Notes under the pieces: model-generated
Seen by the model: the letters and a program-made list of their open reading frames with translations, nothing else
What the model was told of the DNA's origin: nothing
The model's database searches: none
Translations under genes and position numbers: made by a program
Shown: positions 22,001 through 28,427 of the stretch, in pieces
Layout of the letters: every line of letters starts with the position of its first letter
Position numbering within the stretch: the first letter of the stretch is position 1
Virus record (IMG/VR): IMGVR_UViG_3300045051_000281
Span: 1 to 46,090 of that record
Direction: 5' to 3' (one strand)
DNA: 46,090 nucleotides
Origin: a virus

Positions 22001-22372
22001 TTAAATCTGAACACAGCTTCGCTTTCTCTTCCCTCCTGGTAGCTCCCAGCGGGATCCAATTCTTGCCAGTGTGGGCGGGGTGGAGAGAAAGTCTCGCGGG
22101 CTCAAAACCGCAAGCGAAAGCTCCAGGAATCCCCTTGGCACAGCGTTCATATTGCGGAACGCTCGCACTTCGGTTTCTATAGACAGGATCGGCGCTGCGG
22201 GCGAGAGAGAAGCGGTTAGAACTGCCCCAACATATCGGCCTAAAATGGAAAGCCGCCGACCAAGTGATTCGGGCACCTGATCAGCGGCCTTCATTTCCGC
22301 GAATGTGACTAAGGCCACATCCGAGGTCCGGCTCACTTTTCTGCCCGAATCAGAAAGTGATATGTTATGCAC
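22001..22372 (-). CDS. Hypothetical protein next to the transposon insertion, 123 aa
   Basis: GTG 22372 has GGAGG eight bases upstream. The TTGACT hexamer overlapping the transposon target site lies about 26 bp before it. The sequence is Ser/Arg/Leu-rich with an odd composition (LSPAAPILSIETEVRAFRNMN), so coding is less certain than for its neighbours. If real, the transposon sits just upstream of its promoter. Confidence 0.4.
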   Translation of the reverse strand: MHNISLSDSGRKVSRTSDVALVTFAEMKAADQVPESLGRRLSILGRYVGAVLTASLSPAAPILSIETEVRAFRNMNAVPRGFLELSLAVLSPRDFLSTPPTLARIGSRWELPGGKRKRSCVQI

Positions 22373-22397
22373 TTGTAATACCTCCGTCACACAGAAA

Positions 22398-22405
22398 AAG
22401 TCAAC
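22398..22405. repeat. Target-site duplication, left copy (AAGTCAAC)
   Basis: The same eight bases follow the right end of the transposon at 25308-25315. An 8-bp duplication fits the IS1 family range. Confidence 0.9.
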
Positions 22406-22425
22406 GGTACTGGTAAAGTTTGAAT
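22406..22425 (+). repeat. Transposon inverted repeat, left end
   Basis: GGTACTGGTAAAGTTTGAAT, the exact reverse complement of 25288-25307. It starts with GGT as do the ends of IS1-family elements. Confidence 0.92.
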
Positions 22426-22460
22426 TCTTGCCTTCTTGAGTTTTTGAGATAGAGTGGAAT

Positions 22461-22502
22461 ATAAAAAGCCCAGGGGAACAGTTCGCGCTGTTTCCCCTGG
22501 GC
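22461..22502 (-). terminator. Intrinsic terminator inside the transposon
   Basis: On the minus strand, a stem GCCCAGGGGAAACAG/CTGTTCCCCTGGGC with loop CGCGAA region is followed by TTTTTATATT. It ends transcription of the DUF1508-like gene, and possibly of the transposase transcript, before it enters phage DNA. Confidence 0.85.
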
Positions 22503-22519
22503 GAATTGTGAAGTATCGC

Positions 22520-22690
22520 TTACACCTGGTAGACTGGTGCTTGCGAGGAGCCCTTCACTAGGTTAATACCTGAGACACAGTCAGACTGGTTCCAGTAGCC
22601 TTCAGCCGAATCCGCAATGATTCGGTTGTTGGCTGCTAGAAGTCTCCAGCGCCATTGACCGGTCCTGTCTTTGTAAACGTGATATTGCAT
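22520..22690 (-). CDS. DUF1508 (YegP-like) protein
   Basis: 56 aa from ATG 22690. The pattern YHVYKDRTGQWRWRLLAANN, then IIADSAEGYWNQSDC, is the single repeat of the DUF1508/YegP family (a beta-beta-alpha unit that usually occurs once or twice). The function of the family is not established. It is transposon cargo and starts back to back with the 78-aa gene on the other strand. Confidence 0.75.
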   Translation of the reverse strand: MQYHVYKDRTGQWRWRLLAANNRIIADSAEGYWNQSDCVSGINLVKGSSQAPVYQV

Positions 22691-22692
22691 AT

Positions 22693-22929
22693 ATGAGTTC
22701 ACCCCCTTCCATTGTGGATTATAAAACCTACCTCTTCACTTACAACTTTGATGGAGCAAGTTGGCAGCTTCCCATCAAAGCTAAGACGCCCGAAGAGGCA
22801 CGGGCGCGTCTCAGTACTGCGATCTATGCTGAATATACGGGAGAATTGGTTGCTTCCATTCCTCTTCCTTCTTCTATTCTCTCACGGGTTACACATTTTC
22901 TTATCAAGATTTTTCGTCTAAGGAATTAA
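22693..22929 (+). CDS. Transposon cargo protein, 78 aa
   Basis: The segment TYLFTYNFDGASWQLPIKAK, then TPEEARARLSTAIYAEYTGEL, resembles small proteins of proteobacteria with a strand-helix unit and unknown role. The start codon lies two bases from the DUF1508 start on the other strand, with no ribosome site visible. The start could therefore be an internal codon or the mRNA leaderless. The 3' end overlaps the transposase 3' end by 12 bp. Confidence 0.55.
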   Translation: MSSPPSIVDYKTYLFTYNFDGASWQLPIKAKTPEEARARLSTAIYAEYTGELVASIPLPSSILSRVTHFLIKIFRLRN

Positions 22930-23748
22930 CCCAACAATTTCTTCCAAGCTCCACACATGATCGGATACTCCTGCTTGCATGGCAGGTGTAACTCTCAATG
23001 TAGAATGAATCCGAGCGAAGTTGTAATACATAAAATAGAGCGCCAGCGCATGCCGGTGATTCTCGATCTTCTTGCTATGTGCGTTCGTCAGCCTAGTAAA
23101 ACGCCTCATATCCATCCGTATCTGTAAATTCATCCGCTCGGCATAACTGGTAGAGACGTGGGCGTTATCGGGGTTGCCCGTGATCTTGTTTTTCTTCGCG
23201 CCACAACATTGCGCAGGGCTGTAGCGAGTCGTCACGCCTTCTTGCGGAGGGGCCGCATAAATCTTTTCGAGCATGGCATAATCCACTTCAGATCCGAATG
23301 CCCCTTCAACTGCTCTCAAGTATGCCTTGTGCCCGTCCGTAGTGAGTTGCACGCGATGGAGTAACCGTGTGGCGAGATCGTCGATAAACTTCACGGCATA
23401 GGGCACGCTCCGCTCGCCTACGAGCCATGAGATCATCAGCTTGCTGTCCGCGCAAATCGCCGTCCAGGTCCAGACGCTACCAAAACCAAACTTGCCTTTC
23501 ATTTCCTCAGAGAGATTCTTATCCTTCGCAAAACAGAATGACCAAATCTCATCGGCCTGAACTCGCTTACATGGCAGATTTCGCAACTTCTCATCTTGAT
23601 ACTTCGCGCAAGCCGTACCGAGATCAGCAAGCAGCTTCAGGATCGTCGGCTTCGATACGCCAGTCATGCGAACTACGCTGTTGACGCTGGCACCTTCGAC
23701 CAGGGCCGCTACCACTTGAATCCGCTTCTGAGTCGTTAGTCTGTTCAT
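22918..23748 (-). CDS. IS1-family transposase (single ORF)
   Basis: 276 aa. N-terminal helix-turn-helix (VNSVVRMTGVSKPTILKLLA). The DDE site is D66 in QADEIW, D138 in LTTDGHKAYL and E204 in SYAERMNLQIR, followed by the FTRLTNAHSKKIENH helix common in IS1 InsB-type proteins. It is one continuous ORF, not the InsA-InsB frameshift of classical IS1, as in the single-ORF IS1 subgroups. It cuts and joins the 20-bp ends. Its promoter (TTGACA, 16 bp, TATAGT at 23826-23799) lies in the shared divergent region. Confidence 0.92.
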   Translation of the reverse strand: MNRLTTQKRIQVVAALVEGASVNSVVRMTGVSKPTILKLLADLGTACAKYQDEKLRNLPCKRVQADEIWSFCFAKDKNLSEEMKGKFGFGSVWTWTAICADSKLMISWLVGERSVPYAVKFIDDLATRLLHRVQLTTDGHKAYLRAVEGAFGSEVDYAMLEKIYAAPPQEGVTTRYSPAQCCGAKKNKITGNPDNAHVSTSYAERMNLQIRMDMRRFTRLTNAHSKKIENHRHALALYFMYYNFARIHSTLRVTPAMQAGVSDHVWSLEEIVGLIP

Positions 23749-23772
23749 GCATCACCTGTTTATCTAAACATG

Positions 23773-23845
23773 TTGACAGTTCATCTAACTGAGTGCATAC
23801 TATATCTAATTAGATGAACATGTCAATACATTAGATGAACTATTC
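23773..23845. promoter_or_regulatory. Divergent promoter/operator region of transposase and AAA genes
   Basis: Minus strand: TTGACA (23826-23821), 16 bp, TATAGT (23804-23799), facing the transposase. Plus strand: TTGACA at 23773-23778 with TACTAT 19 bp later. The ten-base motif TTAGATGAAC recurs three times (reverse complement at about 23779-23788, direct at about 23810-23819 and 23831-23840), with a looser copy near 23761. These overlap the promoters and look like operators of one regulator. Confidence 0.6.
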
Positions 23846-23870
23846 ATACGGTTAGACAATGGAGGTATAT

Positions 23871-25115
23871 ATGGATGCGGAATTGACAAAGGATGAACAG
23901 ATTAAATTGGGTATCAATGTTGGCTATGTATTTAGGCCTTCAGCGCCAATCAATGAAAAAGACTTATTTGCCGGCCGCACAGATCAAGTGCGCCGAGTGA
24001 TCGACGCAATTTTTCAAGAAGGTCAGCACGTAGTCTTGTACGGTGAAAGAGGGGTAGGGAAAACCTCACTCGCCAATGTGCTGTCAGATTACGTTGAAGA
24101 AGTTGGCAAGACGATCTTAGCCCCGCATGTTACGTGTGATCGAACCGATGATTTCTCAAAACTATGGAGAAAGATATTCGGGGAAATTTATGTAGTTAAA
24201 ACAGAACGAGTCCCAGGATTTATAGCCCCTGAAACTTCTACTACCGTCTCGATGGGACAAAATCTTCCTATTAATCTAACGCCAAACGATGTGCGCATTC
24301 ACTTAGCCAATCTGGGAAGGCAGTGTACCCTAATTATTATCATAGACGAATTTGATAGGTTGAAAGGGAAAGAGATTAGAGAGCTATTCGCTGACACCAT
24401 CAAGACTCTTTCTGACCACGCGGTACCAGTTACATTAATTCTTGTCGGTGTTGCAGAATCAGTCCACGAATTAATAGCGCATCATCAATCTATCGAACGC
24501 GCACTTATTCAGATTCATATGCCAAGGATGAAACCCCAAGAGCTTGAAGAAATCGTTACAAAAGGGCTTTCCAGAGTTGGGATGACTATAGACCAAGATG
24601 CTGTGAGAAGGCTGGCATCGCTCTCGAAAGGCTTACCACATTACACGCATCTAGTTGGGCTGCATTCGTCCAGAATAGCTATTGATGCTGGGAAAAGACA
24701 CATTTCTTTGGAGGATGTTTCTGCTGGTATCAAGCGCGCGCTAGATGATGCACAGCAAAGCATCCGAGAGGCTTATCATAAAGCCACCATGAGCACACGG
24801 AAGGAAAGTCTTTATCCTTCTGTTCTTCTGGCTTGCGCTATGGCAATACCTGATGAATTTGGATGTTTTGCGGCAGGAGATCTCCGGGAACCACTAAATG
24901 CGATTACCGGAAAGCCATATGCGATTCCGAATTATGCACGCCACCTAAAAGATCTTTGTGAGGACTCAAGAGGGCCTATATTGAAGATGAAAGGCACCAA
25001 GCACAGATTGCGCTTTCATTTTGTGGACCCATTAATGCAGCCGTTTATTTTGATGAAGGGATATGCTGGAAAAGAAATATCTTTTGATTTATTAGACCGC
25101 CCGACGCTTTACTGA
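23871..25115 (+). CDS. ORC/CDC6-type AAA ATPase (transposon cargo)
   Basis: 414 aa from ATG 23871, chosen because GGAGG lies five bases before it. Walker A is GERGVGKTS at 58-66 and Walker B LIIIIDEFD at 154-162. Other AAA features are the DLFAGRTDQV box before Walker A and an arginine-rich lid region near residue 210. The C-terminal 120 residues (after SIREAYHKATMSTRKESLYP) look like a winged-helix module, as in Orc1/Cdc6 and related single-protein ATPases. Its job is not known. Related genes occur as single-protein ATPases next to mobile elements and defence loci, so an anti-phage or transposition-control role is possible. A+T-richer than the phage genes. Confidence 0.8.
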   Translation: MDAELTKDEQIKLGINVGYVFRPSAPINEKDLFAGRTDQVRRVIDAIFQEGQHVVLYGERGVGKTSLANVLSDYVEEVGKTILAPHVTCDRTDDFSKLWRKIFGEIYVVKTERVPGFIAPETSTTVSMGQNLPINLTPNDVRIHLANLGRQCTLIIIIDEFDRLKGKEIRELFADTIKTLSDHAVPVTLILVGVAESVHELIAHHQSIERALIQIHMPRMKPQELEEIVTKGLSRVGMTIDQDAVRRLASLSKGLPHYTHLVGLHSSRIAIDAGKRHISLEDVSAGIKRALDDAQQSIREAYHKATMSTRKESLYPSVLLACAMAIPDEFGCFAAGDLREPLNAITGKPYAIPNYARHLKDLCEDSRGPILKMKGTKHRLRFHFVDPLMQPFILMKGYAGKEISFDLLDRPTLY

Positions 25116-25241
25116 TCTCTTGCGCGGCTTCTTCGGCGTGAGCGGTTCCCCGATGGCCGCTTCAACAATGGAGCGAGCGAGCAGATTGATGTCGGTGGGA
25201 TTCTTCTTGGTGTTCTTCTTCTTGGCTGTGGGCTTTGGCAT
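25092..25241 (-). CDS. Small basic protein at the transposon end, 49 aa
   Basis: Lys/Arg-rich ends (PKPTAKKKNTKKNPT and PKKPRKRSVKRRAV) around a short helix (DINLLARSIVEAAIGEP). Its 3' end overlaps the AAA gene by 24 bp in convergent orientation. The type is seen in many bacterial genomes as a histone-like or uncharacterised small protein. It lies 66 bp inside the right inverted end and has no clear ribosome site. Confidence 0.6.
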   Translation of the reverse strand: MPKPTAKKKNTKKNPTDINLLARSIVEAAIGEPLTPKKPRKRSVKRRAV

Positions 25242-25287
25242 GACGACATGATGCCAGAGCTCCGCGCCTTTCGCTAGTCCCTCGGGG

Positions 25288-25307
25288 ATTCAAACTTTAC
25301 CAGTACC
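25288..25307 (-). repeat. Transposon inverted repeat, right end
   Basis: Exact inverted copy of 22406-22425. The external flank AAGTCAAC at 25308-25315 repeats the left flank. Confidence 0.92.
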
Positions 25308-25315
25308 AAGTCAAC
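25308..25315. repeat. Target-site duplication, right copy (AAGTCAAC)
   Basis: Same eight bases as 22398-22405, directly outside the 20-bp inverted repeat. The duplicated site lies three bases from the end of the gene at 25319. Confidence 0.9.
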
Positions 25316-25318
25316 GTA

Positions 25319-25528
25319 CTATTCCGTATCTGCGTAGTCATCGCCTCGGCTGGTGTAATGGTGGGCAGGCATCGTCAGCCGCTTTTCTCGCCGCCGCTCT
25401 GAACACCAGTTGCCCACGATCTCACGCACCAGAATGGCTACCGTCGTACCCGGTTCATTGCGTATCAGGCTTTCTAGTATCGGAAGGTCTGCGGGATAGG
25501 GGGTAAAGGTCACTTTCTCGTGGGCCAT
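25319..25528 (-). CDS. Small early protein, possible ribbon-helix-helix, 69 aa
   Basis: Start ATG 25528 overlapping the preceding gene. An N-terminal strand (KVTFTPYPADLP) followed by helices (ILESLIRNEPGTTVAILVREIVGNWCSERR) fits a ribbon-helix-helix DNA-binding fold. The last 20 residues are polar. It is the first gene beyond the transposon in the early operon. Confidence 0.6.
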   Translation of the reverse strand: MAHEKVTFTPYPADLPILESLIRNEPGTTVAILVREIVGNWCSERRREKRLTMPAHHYTSRGDDYADTE

Positions 25529-25710
25529 AGCGTTCCCTCCTGTTCCTTCCTGTCCAACATCTTCCTCACCATATTCGTGCCGCCTGCGTTGATGCGCCCC
25601 AAGTGCTGCGACTTCTTGTTGATCGGCCAGCCGGACAACAGGATCTCCTTACGGTTCACCATCTCGCCTGACGTAAAGTAGATACGGTCCCTCGACACCT
25701 CGCCGCGCAT
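25510..25710 (-). CDS. Small early protein, 66 aa
   Basis: ATG 25710 overlaps the TAA of the gene before (TAATG). Charged, with beta N-terminus (DRIYFTSGEMVNRKEILLSG) and basic C-terminus. Function unknown. Confidence 0.58.
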   Translation of the reverse strand: MRGEVSRDRIYFTSGEMVNRKEILLSGWPINKKSQHLGRINAGGTNMVRKMLDRKEQEGTLWPTRK

Positions 25711-26012
25711 TAGGACACCTTCTTTTCGATGGAAAGAAAAGAACAGCTTGTCCACTTCCACCGATATCCTTGCGGGAGGACTGCTGTTTCAACTCCGCTA
25801 ATGTTTAGCTTCCCATCGCAAATAACGACAGCTACGTCCTTAATACAATCCCGCCACACCTCAGGCGGCGGACAGAGGCGGTATTCTGATTTGGGGAGGT
25901 AGTAGTCAGGGGATTTTTCTCCGGTTCTAACCAACCACACTTGGTCATAATCCCTAACTTCATATTTCTCCCCGATTCCGCTGATGTGCTGCACCCATTG
26001 CTTGTCCTTCAT
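25710..26012 (-). CDS. Small early protein, 100 aa
   Basis: ATG 26012 overlaps the stop of the membrane peptide gene (ATGA). Many aromatic residues and short strands (KYEVRDYDQVWLVRTGE; YRWKWTSCSFLSI), a small beta-barrel type composition. No family recognised. Confidence 0.6.
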   Translation of the reverse strand: MKDKQWVQHISGIGEKYEVRDYDQVWLVRTGEKSPDYYLPKSEYRLCPPPEVWRDCIKDVAVVICDGKLNISGVETAVLPQGYRWKWTSCSFLSIEKKVS

Positions 26013-26155
26013 GCCAGCACCCGCTTGATGAGGAAGTGTCCAATAGCCGTGATGATCCAGCCACTCAGCAACGCACTCACGGCGATCATCAACAGGCCGC
26101 TCACAGCCCACCAATCCACGCGGCTCAAGGTATGTAAGAACGGCTCAGTTCTCAT
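26009..26155 (-). CDS. 48-aa membrane peptide
   Basis: One long hydrophobic segment (WWAVSGLLMIAVSALLSGWI) and a second short one (ITAIGHFLI) ending in KRVLA. Coupled on both sides by short overlaps, which supports translation. Function unknown. Confidence 0.6.
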   Translation of the reverse strand: MRTEPFLHTLSRVDWWAVSGLLMIAVSALLSGWIITAIGHFLIKRVLA

Positions 26156-26396
26156 GAGCTGCCTCCTTGGTTAAGCTTCCCTTGCCTTCAATCCTGATTT
26201 GGTCCTGTGCGCGTATCCAGCCCACGCGGTAGTGATAGGCTTCGGTGATGTTCCATCGTGACTCGTCGTAGGGGTTGCCTTCGTACACATCCATGAGGGC
26301 CTGAAGCTCAATGCGGTAGTGGCGTTCCTCTGCCTGAGTTTTCTCCCCCCTCCCGATCATGTACCGCACTAGCTGAATCGACTCAGCGAGTTGCAT
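26145..26396 (-). CDS. Small early protein, 83 aa
   Basis: Start ATG 26396 with GGAG upstream. Helical (QLAESIQLVRYMIGRGEKTQ; EERHYRIELQALMDVYEG) with polar middle. It overlaps the regulator gene by 14 bp and so is the first effector gene of the early operon. Confidence 0.62.
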   Translation of the reverse strand: MQLAESIQLVRYMIGRGEKTQAEERHYRIELQALMDVYEGNPYDESRWNITEAYHYRVGWIRAQDQIRIEGKGSLTKEAAHEN

Positions 26397-26547
26397 GGCG
26401 CTGCTCCTTGGCTTCGGCCCACAGGTAGGCCCGCAACGCCATCCGTGCCACATCAGCCCGACTCAACCCCGTCCGCTTGACTTCCGCTTTCACGCGCTTA
26501 TCAAGGGCACTGTCGATGGGGAAGGATAAATTGAATTTCTTTTGCAT
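26383..26547 (-). CDS. Ribbon-helix-helix regulator, 54 aa
   Basis: Start ATG 26547 behind AGGAGG. Strand KKFNLSFPIDSALDKRVK followed by helices (AEVKRTGLSRADVARMALRAYL) is the Arc/CopG fold. First gene of the leftward early operon; the promoter directly upstream carries a palindrome in its spacer, so it may regulate itself. It faces the other ribbon-helix-helix gene across a 157-bp control region. Confidence 0.8.
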   Translation of the reverse strand: MQKKFNLSFPIDSALDKRVKAEVKRTGLSRADVARMALRAYLWAEAKEQRHATR

Positions 26548-26583
26548 GACACCTCCTATTGAATGCAGCTCATGTGTAGTCAC

Positions 26584-26612
26584 GTTGTACTGCAATGTAA
26601 TACACCTGTCAA
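26584..26612 (-). promoter_or_regulatory. Early leftward promoter with operator-like spacer
   Basis: On the minus strand, TTGACA (26612-26607), 17 bp, TACAAC (26589-26584). The spacer is an imperfect palindrome (TGTATTACATTGCAGTACA), well placed for repression. A second small inverted repeat, TGCG-TTTCA-CGCA, lies at 26622-26634. A TTGACA facing rightward at 26643-26648 has only a weak -10. Confidence 0.65.
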
Positions 26613-26704
26613 TAGGAAAAATGCGTTTCACGCAAAATAAATTTGACAAGGGTAATGGATGGGGAGTACGCTTTGGCCCAGGACAACCTTACAAGGAGGT
26701 GTTT

Positions 26705-26914
26705 ATGGCAGGAAGGCTAGAGAAAACGTTGATCGTGCGGATCTCAGACGCATTGGATCGCGAGCTAGTGAAGTGGGCGGTGAAGAATCACACGAAGCCG
26801 GGCAGCATGGCGCGGAGGATCTTAGATACCACGCTCGGCGTGGAAGAGGAACCGTGGCAGTTGCCCCCGACAATCAAACCGTCGAAGCCTGTTCAGGATT
26901 CCCCCAGGAAATAA
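26705..26914 (+). CDS. Ribbon-helix-helix regulator, 69 aa (rightward)
   Basis: Start ATG 26705 behind AAGGAGG. Strand KTLIVRISDALDRELVKWAV then helix-turn-helix (NHTKPGSMARRILDTTLGV) and a disordered Pro/Lys tail. Arc/MetJ-type fold. It sits opposite the other regulator and upstream of the integrase; the pair may form the lysis-lysogeny switch in place of cI/Cro. This is inference from layout. Confidence 0.75.
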   Translation: MAGRLEKTLIVRISDALDRELVKWAVKNHTKPGSMARRILDTTLGVEEEPWQLPPTIKPSKPVQDSPRK

Positions 26915-26947
26915 CCTGACCAGGACGCACAAGGGGGAGGGGTATTG

Positions 26948-27025
26948 ATGGAGTTCAGGATGACTTCACAGGAACCATACATTGTCCTTTCAGTAAACCA
27001 AGGGATAGCCCTTGGGGAAGGTTAA
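26948..27025 (+). CDS. Possible 25-aa peptide before the integrase
   Basis: A short frame from ATG 26948 with GGGAGGGG about seven bases upstream, ending at TAA 27025. Its end overlaps a perfect hairpin (CCAAGGG-ATAG-CCCTTGG at 26998-27015). Coding is doubtful; the 207-bp gap 26915-27121 may instead hold part of the attachment or regulatory site. Confidence 0.3.
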   Translation: MEFRMTSQEPYIVLSVNQGIALGEG

Positions 27026-27121
27026 GGGAGCCCTGACGGGGAATCTGCGTATGTAGTTGCCCTAGGTAGTATTTCGCACTCGCCATGACTATAGTTGCTC
27101 CATTATTTTCGTGGAGGATTT

Positions 27122-28042
27122 ATGTCACTGCACAGCACGCCCTGTATTACACCCCCAGTTACGATCAAGCATCTTGTCGATCTGTTCATGGGACTCCATG
27201 TGCCGCTGTTGAAGGACCCGCGTCCGCTGAAGTGCCGCATGTTGAAGTACTTCCCTCCTCTCTATGATCGCCCGATTGACCAACTGACCGTCATTGAAAT
27301 CACGCGATGGCGGAATAGTATCAAGGCGACTTCGGCGGTGCAAGCAATGGCGTCCTTAAAGGATTTGCGCCATCTCTACAACAAGGCGATTGAATGGGAC
27401 CTGTACGCGGGGGCGAACCTCGCCGCACGCATCAAGAATGAGCGGCCCCCCATGCGGAAAACGTACATTCGCGAACATGAGATGCCACAGGCCGTGCGGA
27501 CCATCTTTGCCCAACCGCTCCAAACGCGGCTGCATTTCTATGGTTCGTTGATCCTGGCGTGCCGCCCGATTGAGCTACAGAACCAGCACAAGGCCGATGT
27601 GCGGGTATGGCGAGAGGGGACCGCCTGGCAAGGCTTATGGACCAAGCCCAAAGGCACCACGAAAACCTCACGTGAGCACACCATCCCCTTGCCGCCGTTG
27701 CTCGCTGAGATGTATGCGCTGTACATCCCTACGCTGGCCCCTGATGAATTGTGGATGTTTCCAGGGCGCAACGGTCGCCCCCTGTCCAAAGAGTTCTGGT
27801 TTGCCAAGTGGGATAAGATACGCACTGAGGCCAATCTGCCGCATGTCTGGTGCTACGACTTGCGGCGGACTGGCAGCACTTGGGCCAACGATACGTCCGG
27901 CAATCTCTCGGCGGTGAGTAAGGGGATGCTGGACCACACCACCTACCAAGCCACCGATCATTATGTGCAGGTCATGGATGGGACGACACGGGCGATGTTA
28001 GGGAAGCATGAGCAGAGGATTATCAATTGCTCCACACATTAA
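27122..28042 (+). CDS. int: Tyrosine integrase
   Basis: 306 aa; ATG 27122 chosen because GGAGG lies five bases before it. A SAM-like N-terminal core-binding half is followed by the catalytic half: Arg in ACRPIEL (about 148), Lys in WTKPKGTTK (about 175), CYDLRRTGS (about 244-252, the usual H replaced by Y), H in LDHTTY (about 272) and nucleophile Tyr in TDHYVQ (about 281). The box I motif begins with C where G is usual. It integrates the phage DNA into the host chromosome. No excisionase is recognised; one of the small regulators could serve. Confidence 0.9.
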   Translation: MSLHSTPCITPPVTIKHLVDLFMGLHVPLLKDPRPLKCRMLKYFPPLYDRPIDQLTVIEITRWRNSIKATSAVQAMASLKDLRHLYNKAIEWDLYAGANLAARIKNERPPMRKTYIREHEMPQAVRTIFAQPLQTRLHFYGSLILACRPIELQNQHKADVRVWREGTAWQGLWTKPKGTTKTSREHTIPLPPLLAEMYALYIPTLAPDELWMFPGRNGRPLSKEFWFAKWDKIRTEANLPHVWCYDLRRTGSTWANDTSGNLSAVSKGMLDHTTYQATDHYVQVMDGTTRAMLGKHEQRIINCSTH

Positions 28043-28055
28043 CCAGGAGGATGCG

Positions 28056-28220
28056 ATGAAGGTACTGCGGCTTATCATCATGGGACTGGCGTTGGTTTGT
28101 CTGCCTGTGCTCGCTATGGCTGAGAATTGTACGTCGCAATATGTGACGATGCCAGGCGGGAAAACCATGCTCTGCACGAATTGCTGCTATAACGGCGTGT
28201 GTTCAACGAGATGCTGGTAG
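28056..28220 (+). CDS. Secreted cysteine-rich peptide, 54 aa
   Basis: ATG 28056 with AGGAGG five bases before it. A signal peptide (KVLRLIIMGLALVCLPVLAMA) ends with an AMA-E cleavage site. The mature part of about 32 residues has six cysteines (one near the new N-terminus, one LC, the pair CC, then two more), and ends in W. It lies 13 bp after the integrase gene, where lysogenic conversion genes are often found, so it may be expressed in the prophage. Six cysteines in a mature peptide of this size suggest three disulphides. Target unknown. Confidence 0.7.
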   Translation: MKVLRLIIMGLALVCLPVLAMAENCTSQYVTMPGGKTMLCTNCCYNGVCSTRCW

Positions 28221-28427
28221 CTATGGAAGGTCAATCACTTCAAGGCGCTTGGCCTCTTGCCCTATCGGCATCAACTCGCAGGAGCCGGTTTCAAACCCTC
28301 TGCGGTCCAAGTATTCGCGGACTGAGGCACATTCTGCCCATTCACTATAGGGACCAATCATCACCGGCCAGCCTTGAGACAGCACCATCACGGCGAAGTA
28401 GAACGCCATGATAGGCATCTCGATCAT
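28221..28427 (-). CDS. Small protein at the end of the lysis operon, 68 aa
   Basis: Coupled by ATGA to the o-spanin stop. Hydrophobic start (IMAFYFAVMVLSQGWPVMIG) and a polar C-terminus with two cysteines (WAECASVREYL, then GSCELMP). It may be membrane-associated. It ends back to back with the secreted peptide gene on the other strand. Confidence 0.6.
   Translation of the reverse strand: MIEMPIMAFYFAVMVLSQGWPVMIGPYSEWAECASVREYLDRRGFETGSCELMPIGQEAKRLEVIDLP

Larger units (their letters stand above)
22406..25307. mobile_element. IS1-family transposon with cargo genes (2,902 bp)
   Basis: Bounded by perfect 20-bp inverted repeats (GGTACTGGTAAAGTTTGAAT at both ends, facing inward) and by an 8-bp direct duplication. 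It contains an IS1-type DDE transposase plus four other genes: a DUF1508-like protein, a 78-aa protein, an AAA ATPase and a 49-aa basic protein. A simple IS1-family element is about 0.8-1.2 kb, so more than half of this one is cargo. Perfect ends and duplication indicate a recent insertion. It lies in the gap between the genes at 25319 and 22372 and breaks neither. Confidence 0.92.

Noticed and set aside
22406-25307. Classical composite transposon flanked by two IS copies
   Set aside because: There is only one transposase, and a single pair of 20-bp inverted ends and one target duplication bound the whole unit.
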